This document shows positions 37,631 through 49,103 of a stretch of 64,000 bases of DNA, piece after piece. A model generated the notes under the pieces. That model was not told the DNA's origin, did not search any database, and was given only the letters and a program-made list of their open reading frames with translations. The stretch lies in the NCBI RefSeq assembly GCF_000271845.1, contig NZ_JH719392.1, positions 238,945 to 302,944 of the forward strand, in the 5' to 3' direction. Within the stretch, counting starts at the first letter, position 1. Every line of letters starts with the position of its first letter. Position numbers and translations under genes: made by a program. This DNA comes from Rhizobium leguminosarum bv. trifolii WSM2297 (GTDB lineage: Bacteria; Pseudomonadota; Alphaproteobacteria; Rhizobiales; Rhizobiaceae).

Positions 37631-38412
37631 ATGGCGGTTTCCGCGATTGAAACTCAGGTAAAGCCGCGGGTGGTCCTGTCCGCCCGCGGCCTGCGCCGCG
37701 ATTTCGGCGGCTTCACGGCCGTCAAGAATGTCGATCTCGATGTGCATGACGCCAGCGTGCATGCGCTAATCGGCCCGAACGGCGCCGGCAAGACCACGGT
37801 CTTCAACCTTTTGACCAAATTCCTGCAGCCGACGGCGGGCACGATCACGCTGATGGGCACCGATATCACCAGGACGCCGCCCGACAGGGTGGCGCGCATG
37901 GGGCTGGTGCGCTCCTTCCAGATCTCGGCGGTGTTCCCGCATCTGAGCGTTCTCGACAATGTGCGCGTGGCGCTGCAGCGACCGAACAATCTGTCCACGC
38001 AGTTCTGGCGGCCTCTGTCGGCGCTCGACCGGCTGAACGAGCGCGCCGAGCAATTGCTCGCCAGCGTCGGGCTTTCCAAGGAGCGCGATCATATCGCCGC
38101 CGATCTTTCCTATGGCCGCAAGCGCGTGCTGGAGATCGCCACCACGCTGGCGCTGGATCCCAAGGTGCTGCTGCTCGACGAGCCGATGGCCGGCATGGGG
38201 CTGGAGGATGTCGGCGTCGTCTCTGCGATCATCCGCGATGTCGCCCGCGACCGGGCGGTGCTGATGGTCGAGCACAATCTCTCGGTCGTCGCCAATATCT
38301 GCCAGCATGTCACCGTGCTGCAGCGCGGCGAGATCCTCGCCGAGGGCGATTATGCGACAGTCAGCCAGGACGAGCGTGTGCGCGTCGCTTATATGGGCAC
38401 GGAGGAGCATTG

Positions 38413-38413
<1 letters not shown>
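37631..38413 (+). CDS. LIV-type ABC transporter ATPase (LivG-like)
   Basis: This 260-residue ATPase has Walker A GPNGAGKTTVFNLLT, signature LSYGRKRVLEIATTLA, Walker B VLLLDEPMAGMG and switch MVEHNLSVV. ATG 37631 lies 5 bases after the preceding stop. Its TGA overlaps the next ATG by one base. It pairs with the LivF-like ATPase. Confidence 0.92.
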
Positions 38414-39114
<701 letters not shown>

Positions 39115-39118
39115 CCAG

Positions 39119-40006
39119 ATGACGATGATCTTCGGCATTCCCCTGCAGGCGCTGCTCGGCCAGCTGCTGATCGGACTGATCAACGGCTCCTTCTATGCAC
39201 TGCTCAGCCTTGGCCTTGCCATCATTTTCGGTCTGCTCCGGGTGATCAACTTCGCCCATGGCGCCCAATATATGCTCGGCGCCTTCGTCGCTTATTTGCT
39301 GCTCACCTATGCCGGCATCGGCTACTGGCCGTCGCTGATCCTGGCGCCCGTCATTGTCGGGTTTGCCGGTGCGATCATCGAGCGGCTGTTCCTGCGTCGG
39401 CTCTATGATCTCGATCCGCTCTATGGCCTGCTCTTCACCTTCGGCCTGGCGCTCGCCGTCGAAGGCACCTTCCGCTATCTCTACGGTTCTTCCGGCCAGC
39501 CCTATGCGACGCCGCCGGCCCTTGCCGGCGGCGCCAATCTCGGCTTCATGTTCCTGCCGATCTATCGCGGCTGGGTGGTCGTCGTCTCGCTGGTCGTCTG
39601 CCTCGGCACATGGCTGCTGATCGAGAAGACCAAGCTCGGCGCCTATCTCAGGGCCGCCACCGAAAATGCCGTGCTGGTGCAGGTCTTCGGCGTCAACGTG
39701 CCGGTGCTCTTGACGCTGACCTACGCGCTCGGCGCCGGCCTCGCCGCCTTTGCCGGCGTGCTGGCGGCGCCGATCTACCAGGTCTCGCCGCTGATGGGCT
39801 CGAACATGATCATCGTCGTCTTCGCCGTCGTCGTGGTCGGCGGCATGGGATCGATCATGGGCGCGATCATCACCGGTTATGTGCTTGGCATTGCCGAGGG
39901 CCTGACCAAGGTCTTCTACCCCGAGGCCTCCAACATCGTCATTTTCGTCATCATGGCGATCGTGCTTCTCATCAGGCCCGCGGGCCTCTTCGGCCGGGAT
40001 GCCTGA
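39119..40006 (+). CDS. LIV-type ABC transporter permease (LivH-like)
   Basis: This inner-membrane protein has about 295 residues. LivH features are LINGSFYALLSLGLAIIFGL, RVINFAHGAQYMLGAF, ALGAGLAAFAGVLAAPIYQV and the C-terminal VLLIRPAGLFGRDA. ATG 39119 has GGGAG upstream. It ends one base before the LivM-like start. Confidence 0.92.
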   Translation: MTMIFGIPLQALLGQLLIGLINGSFYALLSLGLAIIFGLLRVINFAHGAQYMLGAFVAYLLLTYAGIGYWPSLILAPVIVGFAGAIIERLFLRRLYDLDPLYGLLFTFGLALAVEGTFRYLYGSSGQPYATPPALAGGANLGFMFLPIYRGWVVVVSLVVCLGTWLLIEKTKLGAYLRAATENAVLVQVFGVNVPVLLTLTYALGAGLAAFAGVLAAPIYQVSPLMGSNMIIVVFAVVVVGGMGSIMGAIITGYVLGIAEGLTKVFYPEASNIVIFVIMAIVLLIRPAGLFGRDA

Positions 40007-40007
40007 C

Positions 40008-40997
40008 ATGACCGACATCACCGACACCATTCGAACGGACAGAAGCCGCACCGCCGTTTCGGTGCAGGCAGGCTTCCTCGCCGTCGGATTGCTGCTCCTG
40101 CTGCTGGCGCCGTTTTTCTTCTATCCGATCTTCCTGATGAAGCTGCTCTGCTTCGCGCTCTTTGCCTGCGCCTTCAACCTGCTGCTCGGTTATACCGGCC
40201 TGCTTTCCTTCGGCCATGCGACCTTCTTCGGCGGTGCCGCCTATTTCACCGCCTATACGGTGAAGGCATGGGGCCTGCCGCCGGAACTCGGCATCCTGAT
40301 CGGCGTGGCGGGTGCGGCGTTTCTCGGACTCGTCATGGGTTTCTTCGCCATCCGCCGCCAAGGCATCTATTTCGCGATGATCACGCTGGCGCTGTCGCAG
40401 ATGTTCTTCTTCTTCTGCCTGCAGGCGAAATTCACCGAAGGCGAGGACGGCATCCAGTCGGTGCCGCGCGGTCACCTCTTCGGTTTCATCGATCTGAACA
40501 GTTCGACCAACATGTATTATTTCGTGCTCGCTGTTTTCATCATCGGCGTGCTGATCATCTGGCGTTTCATCAATTCGCCCTTCGGCATGATCCTGAAATC
40601 GATCCGCGAAAACGAGAGCCGAGCAATCTCGCTCGGTTATTCCGTGGCGCGCTATAAGCTCGGCGCCTTCGTCATGTCGGCAGCCCTTGCCGGGCTGGCC
40701 GGCGCAGTAAAGTCGATCGTCTTTCAGTTCGCGACCTTGACCGACGTCGCCTGGCAGATGTCGGGCGAAGTGATCCTGATGACGCTGCTCGGCGGCATCG
40801 GCACGCTGATCGGCCCGCTCTTCGGCGCCGGGCTGGTGGTGGCGCTGGAAAACTACCTCGCCACCTCGGAATTCCCGGTGACGATCATCACCGGCATCGT
40901 CTTTATGGTCTGCGTGCTGATCTTCCGCCGCGGCATTATCGGCGAATTCTATGCTTCGCGGCTGGGGCGGAAACTGGGCTTCGTCTATCGCCGCTGA
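40008..40997 (+). CDS. LIV-type ABC transporter permease (LivM-like)
   Basis: This inner-membrane protein has about 329 residues. LivM features are [55 protein letters not shown] and [19 protein letters not shown] 40008 gives a one-base gap to the previous stop; ATG 39999, overlapping it, is an alternative. It is the last transporter gene; 130 bases with two hairpins separate it from the GMC gene. Confidence 0.9.
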   Translation: MTDITDTIRTDRSRTAVSVQAGFLAVGLLLLLLAPFFFYPIFLMKLLCFALFACAFNLLLGYTGLLSFGHATFFGGAAYFTAYTVKAWGLPPELGILIGVAGAAFLGLVMGFFAIRRQGIYFAMITLALSQMFFFFCLQAKFTEGEDGIQSVPRGHLFGFIDLNSSTNMYYFVLAVFIIGVLIIWRFINSPFGMILKSIRENESRAISLGYSVARYKLGAFVMSAALAGLAGAVKSIVFQFATLTDVAWQMSGEVILMTLLGGIGTLIGPLFGAGLVVALENYLATSEFPVTIITGIVFMVCVLIFRRGIIGEFYASRLGRKLGFVYRR

Positions 40998-41008
40998 ACG
41001 GGCGGACC

Positions 41009-41097
41009 TCTCTTTTCCAGGGAAAATCCTTTTCCCCCTGGAAAAGAGACGGGCGGCGGCGCTGCGACTTCCCTCTCCCCGCACCGCGGGGAGAGGG
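41009..41097. repeat. Two hairpins between the permease and GMC genes
   Basis: The first is a perfect 14-bp stem (TCTCTTTTCCAGGG with CCCTGGAAAAGAGA, 41009-41049, 13-base loop). The second is a perfect 12-bp stem (CCCTCTCCCCGC, loop ACC, 41071-41097). The latter is of the CTCTCCCCG type seen again at 54901. Neither is followed by a T-run, so they look like repeat elements or message-stability hairpins rather than classical terminators. Confidence 0.6.
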
Positions 41098-41127
41098 ACG
41101 GAAGCATTTGGAGTTCGTGCAGGGCAA

Positions 41128-42723
41128 ATGGATCGTTACGACTATATCATCATCGGAGCGGGCAGCGCCGGCTGCGTGCTTGCCAACCGGCTGTCGGCCG
41201 ACGGCAGGAGCCGGGTGCTGCTGCTGGAAGCCGGCGGCAGCGACAATTACCACTGGATCCATATCCCGGTCGGTTATCTCTACTGCATCAATAACCCGCG
41301 CACCGACTGGTGTTTCACCACGGCGCCGGAGGCCGGATTGAACGGCCGGGCGCTGAGTTATCCGCGCGGCAAGGTGCTCGGCGGCTGCTCGTCGATCAAC
41401 GGCATGATCTACATGCGCGGTCAGGCGCGCGATTACGATCTCTGGCGGCAGATGGGCTGCACCGGCTGGGGCTGGGACGATGTTCTGTCCTACTTCCGCA
41501 AGTCCGAGGATTTTTATCGCGGCGAAGACGAGATGCATGGGGCCGGCGGCGAATGGCGCATCGAGAAGGCGCGCGTGCGCTGGGCCGTGCTCGATGCCTT
41601 CCAGCAGGCGGCAAGAGAAGCGGGCATTCCGGAAACCGCGGATTTCAACCGCGGCAGTAACGAAGGTTCCGGCTATTTCGACGTCAACCAGCGTTCCGGC
41701 ATCCGCTGGAACACCTCGAAGGCCTTCCTGCGCCCGGCGATGAAGCGTTCCAACCTCACCGTGCTGACCAAGGCGCAGGTTCGACGGCTGCTGGTGGAAG
41801 AGGGCGCCGTTGCCGGCGTCGAATTCCAGCATGGCGGTGTGGCGAAACGCGCCTATGCGGCGAAGGAAACCATCCTGTCGGCCGGCTCTATCGGTTCGCC
41901 GCATATTCTGGAACTGTCGGGCATCGGCAGGGGCGAGGTTCTGAGCCAAGCGGGCGTCGATGTCGTCACCGAGGTGAAGGGTGTCGGCGAGAACCTGCAG
42001 GACCATCTGCAATTGCGCCTGGCCTATAAGGTGACCGGCGTTCCGACGCTGAACGAGAAGGCGACGAAGCTGATCGGCAAGGCGGCGATCGGGCTCGAAT
42101 ATCTCGTCCGCCGCTCCGGGCCGATGGCGATGGCGCCAAGCCAACTCGGCATCTTCACCCGCTCCGGTCCGGACCGGGAAACGCCTGACCTGCAATATCA
42201 CGTGCAGCCGGTCTCGCTGGAGAAGTTCGGCGATCCCGTCCATCCTTTCCCGGCAATCACCGCAAGCGTCTGCAATCTGAGGCCGGAAAGCCGCGGCTCG
42301 GTGCATCTGTCGAGCCCGGATTTTGCCGCCCAGCCGACGATCAGCCCGAAATACCTCTCGACGCAGCGCGATCGTGACATAGCTGTCCGTTCAATACGCC
42401 TGACGCGCAAGATCGTCGCGCAGCCTTCGTTTGCCCGTTTCAGGCCGGAGGAATTCAAGCCGGGCCCGAGCTATCAGACCGAGGCCGATCTGGAGCGGGC
42501 GGCGGGCGAGATCGGCACGACGATCTTCCATCCCGTTGGCACCTGCCGCATGGGCGCCGACCGGGACAGCGTCGTCGATCCGCGGCTGAAATTCCGGGCG
42601 CTCGGCAAGCTCAGGATCGCCGACGCCTCGGTGATGCCGTCGATCACCTCGGGCAACACCAATTCGCCGACGATCATGATCGCCGAAAAGGCGGCGGCGA
42701 TGATCCTCGAAGACAACAGGTAG
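41128..42723 (+). CDS. GMC-family FAD-dependent alcohol dehydrogenase (choline dehydrogenase-like)
   Basis: This 531-residue GMC flavoprotein has the N-terminal FAD motif [16 protein letters not shown] and LLLEAGG. GMC signature 1 is [20 protein letters not shown] and signature 2 is [17 protein letters not shown]. The catalytic His is in [10 protein letters not shown] (about residue 467) and the second active-site region in SGNTNSPT. It oxidises a primary alcohol to the aldehyde. Gene order after a LIV transporter and before a hydroxyacid dehydrogenase suggests it handles the imported alcohol. It is probably not BetA, since no betaine genes are near. Confidence 0.88.
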   Translation: MDRYDYIIIGAGSAGCVLANRLSADGRSRVLLLEAGGSDNYHWIHIPVGYLYCINNPRTDWCFTTAPEAGLNGRALSYPRGKVLGGCSSINGMIYMRGQARDYDLWRQMGCTGWGWDDVLSYFRKSEDFYRGEDEMHGAGGEWRIEKARVRWAVLDAFQQAAREAGIPETADFNRGSNEGSGYFDVNQRSGIRWNTSKAFLRPAMKRSNLTVLTKAQVRRLLVEEGAVAGVEFQHGGVAKRAYAAKETILSAGSIGSPHILELSGIGRGEVLSQAGVDVVTEVKGVGENLQDHLQLRLAYKVTGVPTLNEKATKLIGKAAIGLEYLVRRSGPMAMAPSQLGIFTRSGPDRETPDLQYHVQPVSLEKFGDPVHPFPAITASVCNLRPESRGSVHLSSPDFAAQPTISPKYLSTQRDRDIAVRSIRLTRKIVAQPSFARFRPEEFKPGPSYQTEADLERAAGEIGTTIFHPVGTCRMGADRDSVVDPRLKFRALGKLRIADASVMPSITSGNTNSPTIMIAEKAAAMILEDNR

Positions 42724-42732
42724 GAGAAGACC

Positions 42733-43614
42733 ATGGCAAGGATCGCATTCATCGGGCTTGGCAATATGGGCGGGCCGATGGCGGCCAATCTCGTCAAATC
42801 GGGTCACGAGGTTCTCGGCTTCGATCTCGCGGCCTCCGTCCTGAAAGCGGCCGAGGCGAGCGGCGTCAAACCGGCAAGCCATGTCAGCCAGGCGGTCAAG
42901 GACGCGGAGATCGTCATATCGATGCTGCCGCAGGGCAGACACGTGCTGACGGCCTGGACCGATATCCTGCAGACCACGGCCCAGGGAACGTTGGTCATCG
43001 ATTGCTCCACCATCGACGTCGAAAGCAGCCGTAAGGCGCATGAGATGGCCAAGGCCGCAAGCTGCCTGTCGCTCGACGCGCCCGTGTCCGGCGGCACCGG
43101 CGGGGCGACCGCCGGCACGCTGACCTTCATGGCAGGCGGCTCGGACGAGGCCTTCGCCAGGGCGAAGCCGATCCTTGAGGCCATGGGCAAGAAGATCGTC
43201 CATTGCGGCGAGGCCGGCGCCGGCCAGGCGGCAAAGATCTGCAACAACATGATCCTCGGCATTTCTATGGTCGGCGTCTGCGAAGGCTTCGTGCTCGCCG
43301 AAAAGCTCGGCCTGTCCCACCAGGCGCTGTTCGATGTCGCCTCGACCTCATCAGGTCAGTGCTGGTCGATCAATACCTATTGCCCGGTGCCCGGACCGGT
43401 GCCGACCTCGCCGGCCAACAATGACTATAAGCCGGGCTTTGCCGCAGCACTAATGCTGAAGGATCTCAGGCTTGCGCAGGAGGCGGCGCTCGCAAGCGGT
43501 GCCTCGACGCCGCTCGGTGCGGAAGCAGCCCAGCTTTTTGCGCTCTTCGAAAAGCAGGGCAATGGCGGACGGGATTTCTCTGCCATCATCGAGATGTTCC
43601 GCGGCAAGGTATAG
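42733..43614 (+). CDS. mmsB: 3-hydroxyisobutyrate dehydrogenase-like enzyme
   Basis: This 293-residue beta-hydroxyacid dehydrogenase has the NAD motif IAFIGLGNMGGPMAANLVKSG. The substrate motif DAPVSGGTGGATAGTLTFMAG is followed by the catalytic Lys in AGAGQAAKICNNMILG and a C-terminal KDLRLAQEAA. Length and motifs match MmsB, which acts in valine breakdown, but homologues act on other hydroxyacids. It starts 9 bases after the GMC gene and closes the operon. The symbol rests on similarity only. Confidence 0.85.
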   Translation: MARIAFIGLGNMGGPMAANLVKSGHEVLGFDLAASVLKAAEASGVKPASHVSQAVKDAEIVISMLPQGRHVLTAWTDILQTTAQGTLVIDCSTIDVESSRKAHEMAKAASCLSLDAPVSGGTGGATAGTLTFMAGGSDEAFARAKPILEAMGKKIVHCGEAGAGQAAKICNNMILGISMVGVCEGFVLAEKLGLSHQALFDVASTSSGQCWSINTYCPVPGPVPTSPANNDYKPGFAAALMLKDLRLAQEAALASGASTPLGAEAAQLFALFEKQGNGGRDFSAIIEMFRGKV

Positions 43615-43622
43615 GCGAAGTC

Positions 43623-44402
43623 CTACAAGAGATAGCTCACCGGCTCGTTTCGTACCGGATGCGGGAAGACGCCCATGCCGACGCCGAAAATCGACTGCAG
43701 CTTTTCAGCCTGCATGATCTCAGTAGGCGTGCCTTCGGCGGTGATGCGGCCGCGATTGAGCGCGATGATCGCGTCGCAATAACGTGCGGCGAGGTTGATG
43801 TCGTGCAGCACGATGACGACGGTCAGCCCGCGTTCGTGGCTGAGCTCCTGCACCAGCGAGAGGACGCTCGATTGATGGGCGAGGTCGAGCGCCGATGTCG
43901 GCTCGTCGAGCAGCAGGCAGCGGGCGTTCTGGGCTAGCATCATAGCGATCCAGGCGCGCTGGCGCTCGCCGCCGGACATGTTGGCGACGAGACGATCGGC
44001 AAAATCCTCGAGTTCGGTGCGGGCGATCGCCTCCTCGACCATATCGTGATCCGTCGCGGTGAAGCGGCCGAGCGTGCCATGCCAGGGAAAACGGCCGAGC
44101 GCCACCAGTTCCCGCACAGTCATCCCGTCGGTCGCCGGCGTGAATTGCGGCATATAGGCGACGTGCCGGGCAAATTCGCGGGCACCCCACTCAGCCGCCG
44201 GCTTGCCGTTGACGGCGATGGCGCCGGATTTCGGCGCGACCTGGCGGGCGACGATCTTCAAAAGCGTGCTCTTGCCGGAACCGTTCGGCCCTACCAGGCC
44301 GTAAATGCGGCCCTGCTCGAGCGTCAGGTCGATGCCATGCAGGATGGATTTCGGCCCGATGGCATGGTCGATTGCGGACAGGGCAAGGAAAGGCGAAGGC
44401 AT
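43623..44402 (-). CDS. Iron-siderophore-type ABC transporter ATPase (FhuC/FepC-like), orphan
   Basis: This 259-residue ATPase has Walker A GPNGSGKSTLLKI, signature MSGGERQRAWIAMMLAQ, Walker B CLLLDEPTSALDLAHQ and switch VLHDINLAARYCDAII, which places it in the siderophore/heme/B12 group. No binding-protein or permease gene lies on either side, so it must serve a transporter encoded elsewhere or be a leftover. It ends 8 bases from the convergent mmsB-like gene. A TTGACA box (minus strand, 44481-44486) lies ~80 bases upstream. Confidence 0.85.
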   Translation of the reverse strand: MPSPFLALSAIDHAIGPKSILHGIDLTLEQGRIYGLVGPNGSGKSTLLKIVARQVAPKSGAIAVNGKPAAEWGAREFARHVAYMPQFTPATDGMTVRELVALGRFPWHGTLGRFTATDHDMVEEAIARTELEDFADRLVANMSGGERQRAWIAMMLAQNARCLLLDEPTSALDLAHQSSVLSLVQELSHERGLTVVIVLHDINLAARYCDAIIALNRGRITAEGTPTEIMQAEKLQSIFGVGMGVFPHPVRNEPVSYLL

Positions 44403-44557
44403 GATCTGCTCCAGGTTCGGCGCTGCGAACGGGCTCGGGAGGGGCGAGCCCTCCCTTTCCCTGCAAAACTAAACTCGGATTGTCAACTTATTGATTTCCA
44501 TTCGGCACGCGGACTGGATGCCTCGTCGAAAACAGCCGCTGGAGAACCCGCGTCAAA

Positions 44558-45316
44558 TCAACCCTTCGACACCGAGAAATTCAGTCTGGCATCCCCGAAC
44601 AGGATGTCGATCTCGCCGGGTTCGCTCAGCACGATCGCGCCGCTCAAGGTACCTGTCGTGGTCAGTGCACCTGCCTTCAGCGATGTTTCGGGACGCAAGC
44701 CGTCATTGGCGTAATCGACAAGCCAGGTAAGAACGTCGCCCTTCGGATGCTCCGCCGGGCCATCATAGATCGTGCGGCCGGCATGGGTAACCTTCAGCGG
44801 CGTCCTGCCGGCGGTATCGACAACGCTTTTGTCGAGCGTCGGGCCGAGCACATAACCGCTGTTGCCGAGGCGGTCGGCGACGAACAGCAGAAAGGAGACG
44901 CCGCCGCTTTCCTTTACCGCGCTGACCAGTAGCTCGGCGCCGAGATGGACGGTGGAGATCGCTTCGACCACTTCGGCGCGGCTGTAGGGCGTGCCGGTAC
45001 GGACCGGCAGGTCCTTGCCGAGGCGCACGGCAATCTCGGTTTCGAACTTCATGCCCGGATACCAGGGAATGTCAGCGCCCGAGACGGCCTCGGCATAGGG
45101 ATGCAGCGGAGCGGTAACCGCTTGGCCCTGCGGCGAGACCGTCACTTTCCAGGCGTTGCTGGAGATGCCATCGGCCGCGGCGAAGAAATTCTGCGCCTCC
45201 ATCGCCTGTTGGAGATCGGCCGGCAGTGTGAAAGTGCCGGTTTCCTCCTGTCGGCCGGCCTGGCGCAGGCTGTGAAGCCGGGCGGCAAGGGCGCGCGGAT
45301 CGAATGTCTCTGTCAT
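44558..45316 (-). CDS. 2-keto-4-pentenoate hydratase-like protein (FAH superfamily)
   Basis: This 252-residue protein resembles hydratases and decarboxylases of the fumarylacetoacetate hydrolase superfamily. Features are FETEIAVRLGKDLP, EVVEAISTVHLGAELLVS and a C-terminal TTGTLSGAIVLSEPGEI. Such enzymes act on 2-keto acids from aromatic ring cleavage, but there are no ring-cleavage genes here. It is followed, in the same direction, by the orphan ATPase 155 bases away. Substrate unknown. Confidence 0.75.
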   Translation of the reverse strand: MTETFDPRALAARLHSLRQAGRQEETGTFTLPADLQQAMEAQNFFAAADGISSNAWKVTVSPQGQAVTAPLHPYAEAVSGADIPWYPGMKFETEIAVRLGKDLPVRTGTPYSRAEVVEAISTVHLGAELLVSAVKESGGVSFLLFVADRLGNSGYVLGPTLDKSVVDTAGRTPLKVTHAGRTIYDGPAEHPKGDVLTWLVDYANDGLRPETSLKAGALTTTGTLSGAIVLSEPGEIDILFGDARLNFSVSKG

Positions 45317-45394
45317 GCTGTTTCCTCGAGCTGATTTTCGAGGCGCACACTAACGGCAAGGCAGGGACGAACAAGAGGGTTATTGGAAAAGCTC

Positions 45395-46774
45395 TTATTC
45401 CATCGCCGCGTACCAGCGATCGCGATAGGCGGCCAGTCCCGCGATCTCGGTCGGCGGAACATGGGTCTCGGCGCCGGACACCGGCCGGATGCCGGTGAGA
45501 AGGGCCGCACCCTGGCTGGTGCCGGTCGAGCCGGGGAGGGCCATGACCTCGCGGCCGGCAAGGGCGGCGAGCAGCCTGAGATAGGTCTCGTTCAGGGCAA
45601 AAGGCCCTTCGACGACAATGGGGCCTTTGGCACCGATCAGACCGAGGCAGGCATCGGTCATCAAAGCGAGATAGAGGCAGGCGGCGGCAAAACGCTCCTC
45701 GCGGCTTGCCGCCTCAGTGCCGATCCAACGGCTGACCTTTCCGGGAAAGGGGCCGGAGCCGGGGGCGAGGTTCGGCAGCAGCATCATGCCCATTTCGACG
45801 GCAGGGCCGATTGCCGCCCGGGCGGCTTCTTCGTCGACAGGACCGATTTCGGCCGAAAGATGCTCGAATTCCCGGCCGCCCATGAAACGCGAGGAGGGGA
45901 CGGCCCGGCCATAGGCATCGACATTGGCAAGCGCATCGCGGCTCGGGTCGAGATGATCGAGATCACCGCCGACGCCGAAATTGATGACCCATGTGCCTGT
46001 GGAGACGACGGCGAAGGGTGCTTCCCGATGGACCAGATGCGGCAGCAGCGAGGCATTGGAATCGTGAATGCCGCAATAGACCGGCACGGGTGCGGCAAGG
46101 CCGATCTCGGCGGCGATCTCGGGCAGGACCGGGCCGAGTGCATCGAAGGCGGAACGGATCGGCGCCATCAGATCCCGGATGCCCAACTTGTCGACGAGCG
46201 AGGAATAGCTTGAAGTTTTCGGGTTCCAGAGATCGGTGTGGCAGCCGAGCGAGGTCAGCTCATTGGCGGCGACACCGGTCAGCCGCGCCGTCCAATATTG
46301 CGCATAGGTGAGGATGGTCGCCACCTGAGCGAATTCTTCGGGAAAGGCGCTCTTCTGGTAATGCAGCTGCGCGCCGACGTTGAGGCCCATCGCCAGGCGC
46401 GGCGAGAAGGTTTCGTCAAAGGAGGGACGCAAGGCCGTATAGGCTTCGCGGATCGCCTCGGGATATTCGTGTTCGTAGTCGATCACCGGCATGGCGAGCG
46501 TGCCGTCCCGACCGAGCAGCGCGGCGGCGGCGCCATGGGTGGTGATCGAAATGGCGTCGAAGCCTGTTTCCGCCGCCAGGCGCTTCAGCGCATCGAGCGC
46601 AAACGACCAGAGCGCCTCGATGTCGTAATGCGGGTAGGGACCGGTCTTGATCGTAATGTTCGGCCGTTTCACGACGGCGATCTCGGCGCCCGTTTCGCTG
46701 TCGAGCACGACGACCTTGGCATTGGTTTTGCCGATATCGAGAACGGCGATGCGGCGATAGGAGCTGGCGTTCAT
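45395..46774 (-). CDS. rhaK: RhaK, rhamnose-pathway sugar kinase (FGGY family)
   Basis: This 459-residue FGGY kinase has phosphate-1 motif [15 protein letters not shown], the glycine-rich GCHTDLW region, and an ATP site with [14 protein letters not shown] text (here [13 protein letters not shown]). A late [13 protein letters not shown] motif is also present. In R. leguminosarum this kinase phosphorylates the rhamnose-derived sugar and is also needed for uptake by the Rha transporter. ATG 46774 overlaps the rhaU stop by 4 bases (ATGA). It is the last gene of rhaRSTPQUK. Confidence 0.92.
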   Translation of the reverse strand: MNASSYRRIAVLDIGKTNAKVVVLDSETGAEIAVVKRPNITIKTGPYPHYDIEALWSFALDALKRLAAETGFDAISITTHGAAAALLGRDGTLAMPVIDYEHEYPEAIREAYTALRPSFDETFSPRLAMGLNVGAQLHYQKSAFPEEFAQVATILTYAQYWTARLTGVAANELTSLGCHTDLWNPKTSSYSSLVDKLGIRDLMAPIRSAFDALGPVLPEIAAEIGLAAPVPVYCGIHDSNASLLPHLVHREAPFAVVSTGTWVINFGVGGDLDHLDPSRDALANVDAYGRAVPSSRFMGGREFEHLSAEIGPVDEEAARAAIGPAVEMGMMLLPNLAPGSGPFPGKVSRWIGTEAASREERFAAACLYLALMTDACLGLIGAKGPIVVEGPFALNETYLRLLAALAGREVMALPGSTGTSQGAALLTGIRPVSGAETHVPPTEIAGLAAYRDRWYAAME

Positions 46775-47091
46775 GGCATATGGAAGAGGGTGACGAGGTC
46801 GCTTTGCACCGGCGATTTGTCCGGATTTGTCGCCATGATATCGGCCATATGCGCCCACCATTTCTTCATGACCGGATGTTCCGGCAGGCTTGCCATCGTG
46901 TGGTCGGCGGGCCGCGTCAACACGCCGAATAGCGTGTTGGTGTCGCGGTCGAGATGGATGGAATAGTCGCTGGCGCCCGACTGATGCAGCAGATCGACCA
47001 GTTCCGGCCAGATCTCGTCGTGCCGCTTGCGGTATTCGGCCTCCATGCCGGGATGAAGCTGCATCTTGAAGGCGTGTTTTTCTAAGGTCAT
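46771..47091 (-). CDS. rhaU: RhaU, L-rhamnose mutarotase
   Basis: This 106-residue protein is of the RhaM/RhaU family: [52 protein letters not shown]. The catalytic His (in RHDEIWP) and the Trp pair are present. It interconverts the alpha and beta anomers of L-rhamnose. It overlaps rhaQ and rhaK by 4 bases on each side, so translation is tightly coupled. Confidence 0.95.
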   Translation of the reverse strand: MTLEKHAFKMQLHPGMEAEYRKRHDEIWPELVDLLHQSGASDYSIHLDRDTNTLFGVLTRPADHTMASLPEHPVMKKWWAHMADIMATNPDKSPVQSDLVTLFHMP

Positions 47092-48095
47092 CGGGAGCTC
47101 ATGAGCTTGATGCGGCGGGCGATGATCGGAATGGCGATGGTGATGATCAGCAGCAGTCCGATGAAGATCGACATGACGATGCCGGGCACGTTCAGCAGGC
47201 CGAGACCGAAAGTGACGAGGCCCATGACGAAGGCAGCGATGACGACGCCGCCGATCGTGCCCGAGCCACCGAGGATCGAAATGCCGCCGAGCACGACCAT
47301 GGTGACGACCTCGAGTTCCCAGCCTTGGGCGATCGACGGCCGGGTCGAGCCGAGCCGCGAGGTCAGGCAGACGGCGGCGACACCGCTCATGACGCCGGTC
47401 AGCAGGAACAGGATGAATTTGACGCGCTCGACCGGGATGCCGGAGAAGCGGGCGGCAAAATCATTGTTGCCGATCGCATAGACCTGCCGGCCGAAATTCG
47501 TCGCATGCAGCAGCACGGCAAAGGCGATCGCCAGCACGATGAACAGCACGAATTCGAAGGAGAACACCCAGACGACATAGCCCTGGCCGAAATAGGCAAA
47601 GTCGGCGGGATATTTGCCGTAAGCCTGATCGCCGAGCACGATATAGGAAATGCCGCGGAAAAGGCTCATCGTGCCGATGGTGACGACGATCGACGGCAGT
47701 TTCAGCACCGAGACCAGGACGCCGTTGAAGATGCCGCAGGTAAGGCCGGTACCGATACCGATCAGCACCAGGCCCGGTGTGCCGACGCCAAGCTGCGCTG
47801 CCGCCCCCATCGCCGTTGAGGCGAGCGCGATGATCGCGGCGACCGAGAGGTCGATCTCGCCTGAAATGACGAGCAGCGCCATGGCGAAGGCGATCATCGC
47901 CTTTTCGGTGAAGTTGAAGGTGGCGTCCGAGAGGTTCCAGGCATCGAGGAAATAGGGTGAGGCCAGGGAATTGAAGATGAAGATCAGGATGGCGACGGCA
48001 AAGAGCAGCACTTCCCAGCTCGCGGCGATGCGGCGGAAAGGCGTGCCAAGCCGGTCTGGGATGACCCGCTTTTCGGGCGTGGATATGGTGCTCAT
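47088..48095 (-). CDS. rhaQ: RhaQ, rhamnose ABC transporter permease
   Basis: This 335-residue CUT2-type permease has typical membrane text [33 protein letters not shown] and [18 protein letters not shown]2 permeases lack the EAA loop, as here. It forms the pore with RhaP. It overlaps rhaP and rhaU by 4 bases. Confidence 0.93.
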   Translation of the reverse strand: MSTISTPEKRVIPDRLGTPFRRIAASWEVLLFAVAILIFIFNSLASPYFLDAWNLSDATFNFTEKAMIAFAMALLVISGEIDLSVAAIIALASTAMGAAAQLGVGTPGLVLIGIGTGLTCGIFNGVLVSVLKLPSIVVTIGTMSLFRGISYIVLGDQAYGKYPADFAYFGQGYVVWVFSFEFVLFIVLAIAFAVLLHATNFGRQVYAIGNNDFAARFSGIPVERVKFILFLLTGVMSGVAAVCLTSRLGSTRPSIAQGWELEVVTMVVLGGISILGGSGTIGGVVIAAFVMGLVTFGLGLLNVPGIVMSIFIGLLLIITIAIPIIARRIKLMSSR

Positions 48096-49093
48096 GCTGC
48101 GGCCTCCGTTCTGATCTCGGCTGCGGCGCGGTCGCGCAGGATGATACGGCCGCGGTTGCGCTCGCGCCGGGCATTGAAGGCGACGGCGAGAATGATGACG
48201 GTTCCGGAGATCGCCATCTGGGTGAACGGTGAAATGCCGATGACCGGCAGCGCATTCTTGATGACGCCGAGGAAGAGCGCGCCGAGCACGGTGCCGGCGA
48301 CCGAACCGACGCCGCCGGCAATCGAGATGCCACCGATGACGCAGGCCGCGACGCTGTCGAGTTCAAAGCCGTTGGCGATATCGACATACGCGACGGCATA
48401 ACGCGACACCCAGAGATAGCTCGCCAGGCCGGCGAGCGCGCCGGACAGGACGAAGGCGAGGAACTTCGTCCAGCCCGTATCGATGCCGGCATAGACGGCG
48501 GCGGTCGGATTGCCACCGGTCGCATAGGCCGAGCGGCCGAACTGAGTATATCTAAGCAGTACATACATCAGGAGCACGATGACGATACCGACCCAGCCGA
48601 GAACCGGCAGGCCGAGGATCGGCGTGCGCGGCACCGACAGGAAGATCGGGGTCATCTGATGGGCATTGACCCAGGCGCCGCCCGAAAGCACGAAGGCCAT
48701 GCCGCGATAGATGGTCAGCGTGCCGAGGGTAACGACGATCGGCGGGATTTCCAGCGCCCAGACGAGAAAGCCGTTGATGGCGCCGAGACAGGCGCCGATG
48801 ACGATTGCCATCAGGATCAGCACGACGAGCGGCAGATCGGGATGGGCGGCATTCATCATCGCGATCGCCATGCCGGTGAAGGCGAGGTTGGCGGCGACGG
48901 AGAGGTCGATCGATTTCGTCAGGATGACCGTCATCTGCGCCAGCGCCAGGATGATAAGGATAGAAGTGTCGTTGAAGATGCCGGCGAGATTGTCCGGCGT
49001 GGCGAAATCGGCCGCCCGCGTCGAAAAGATCGCGATCATCACGACGATAATGAGGAACAGCAGGGTTTCGCGTTTTCTGATCAGTCTTGCCAT
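48092..49093 (-). CDS. rhaP: RhaP, rhamnose ABC transporter permease
   Basis: This CUT2 permease has about 333 residues. It contains MTVILTKSIDLSVAANLAFT, GMAFVLSGGAWVNAHQ and GGISIAGGVGSVAGTVLGA. I chose ATG 49093 because GAGG lies 8 bases upstream; ATG 49111, inside the end of rhaT, has no ribosome site. It partners RhaQ. Confidence 0.93.
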   Translation of the reverse strand: MARLIRKRETLLFLIIVVMIAIFSTRAADFATPDNLAGIFNDTSILIILALAQMTVILTKSIDLSVAANLAFTGMAIAMMNAAHPDLPLVVLILMAIVIGACLGAINGFLVWALEIPPIVVTLGTLTIYRGMAFVLSGGAWVNAHQMTPIFLSVPRTPILGLPVLGWVGIVIVLLMYVLLRYTQFGRSAYATGGNPTAAVYAGIDTGWTKFLAFVLSGALAGLASYLWVSRYAVAYVDIANGFELDSVAACVIGGISIAGGVGSVAGTVLGALFLGVIKNALPVIGISPFTQMAISGTVIILAVAFNARRERNRGRIILRDRAAAEIRTEAAA

Positions 49094-49103
49094 GCTCTTA
49101 ACC

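Noticed and set aside
41128..42723. Choline dehydrogenase BetA
   Set aside because: GMC motifs are shared by many alcohol dehydrogenases. No betB, betI or choline transporter is adjacent, and the transporter present is LIV-type.
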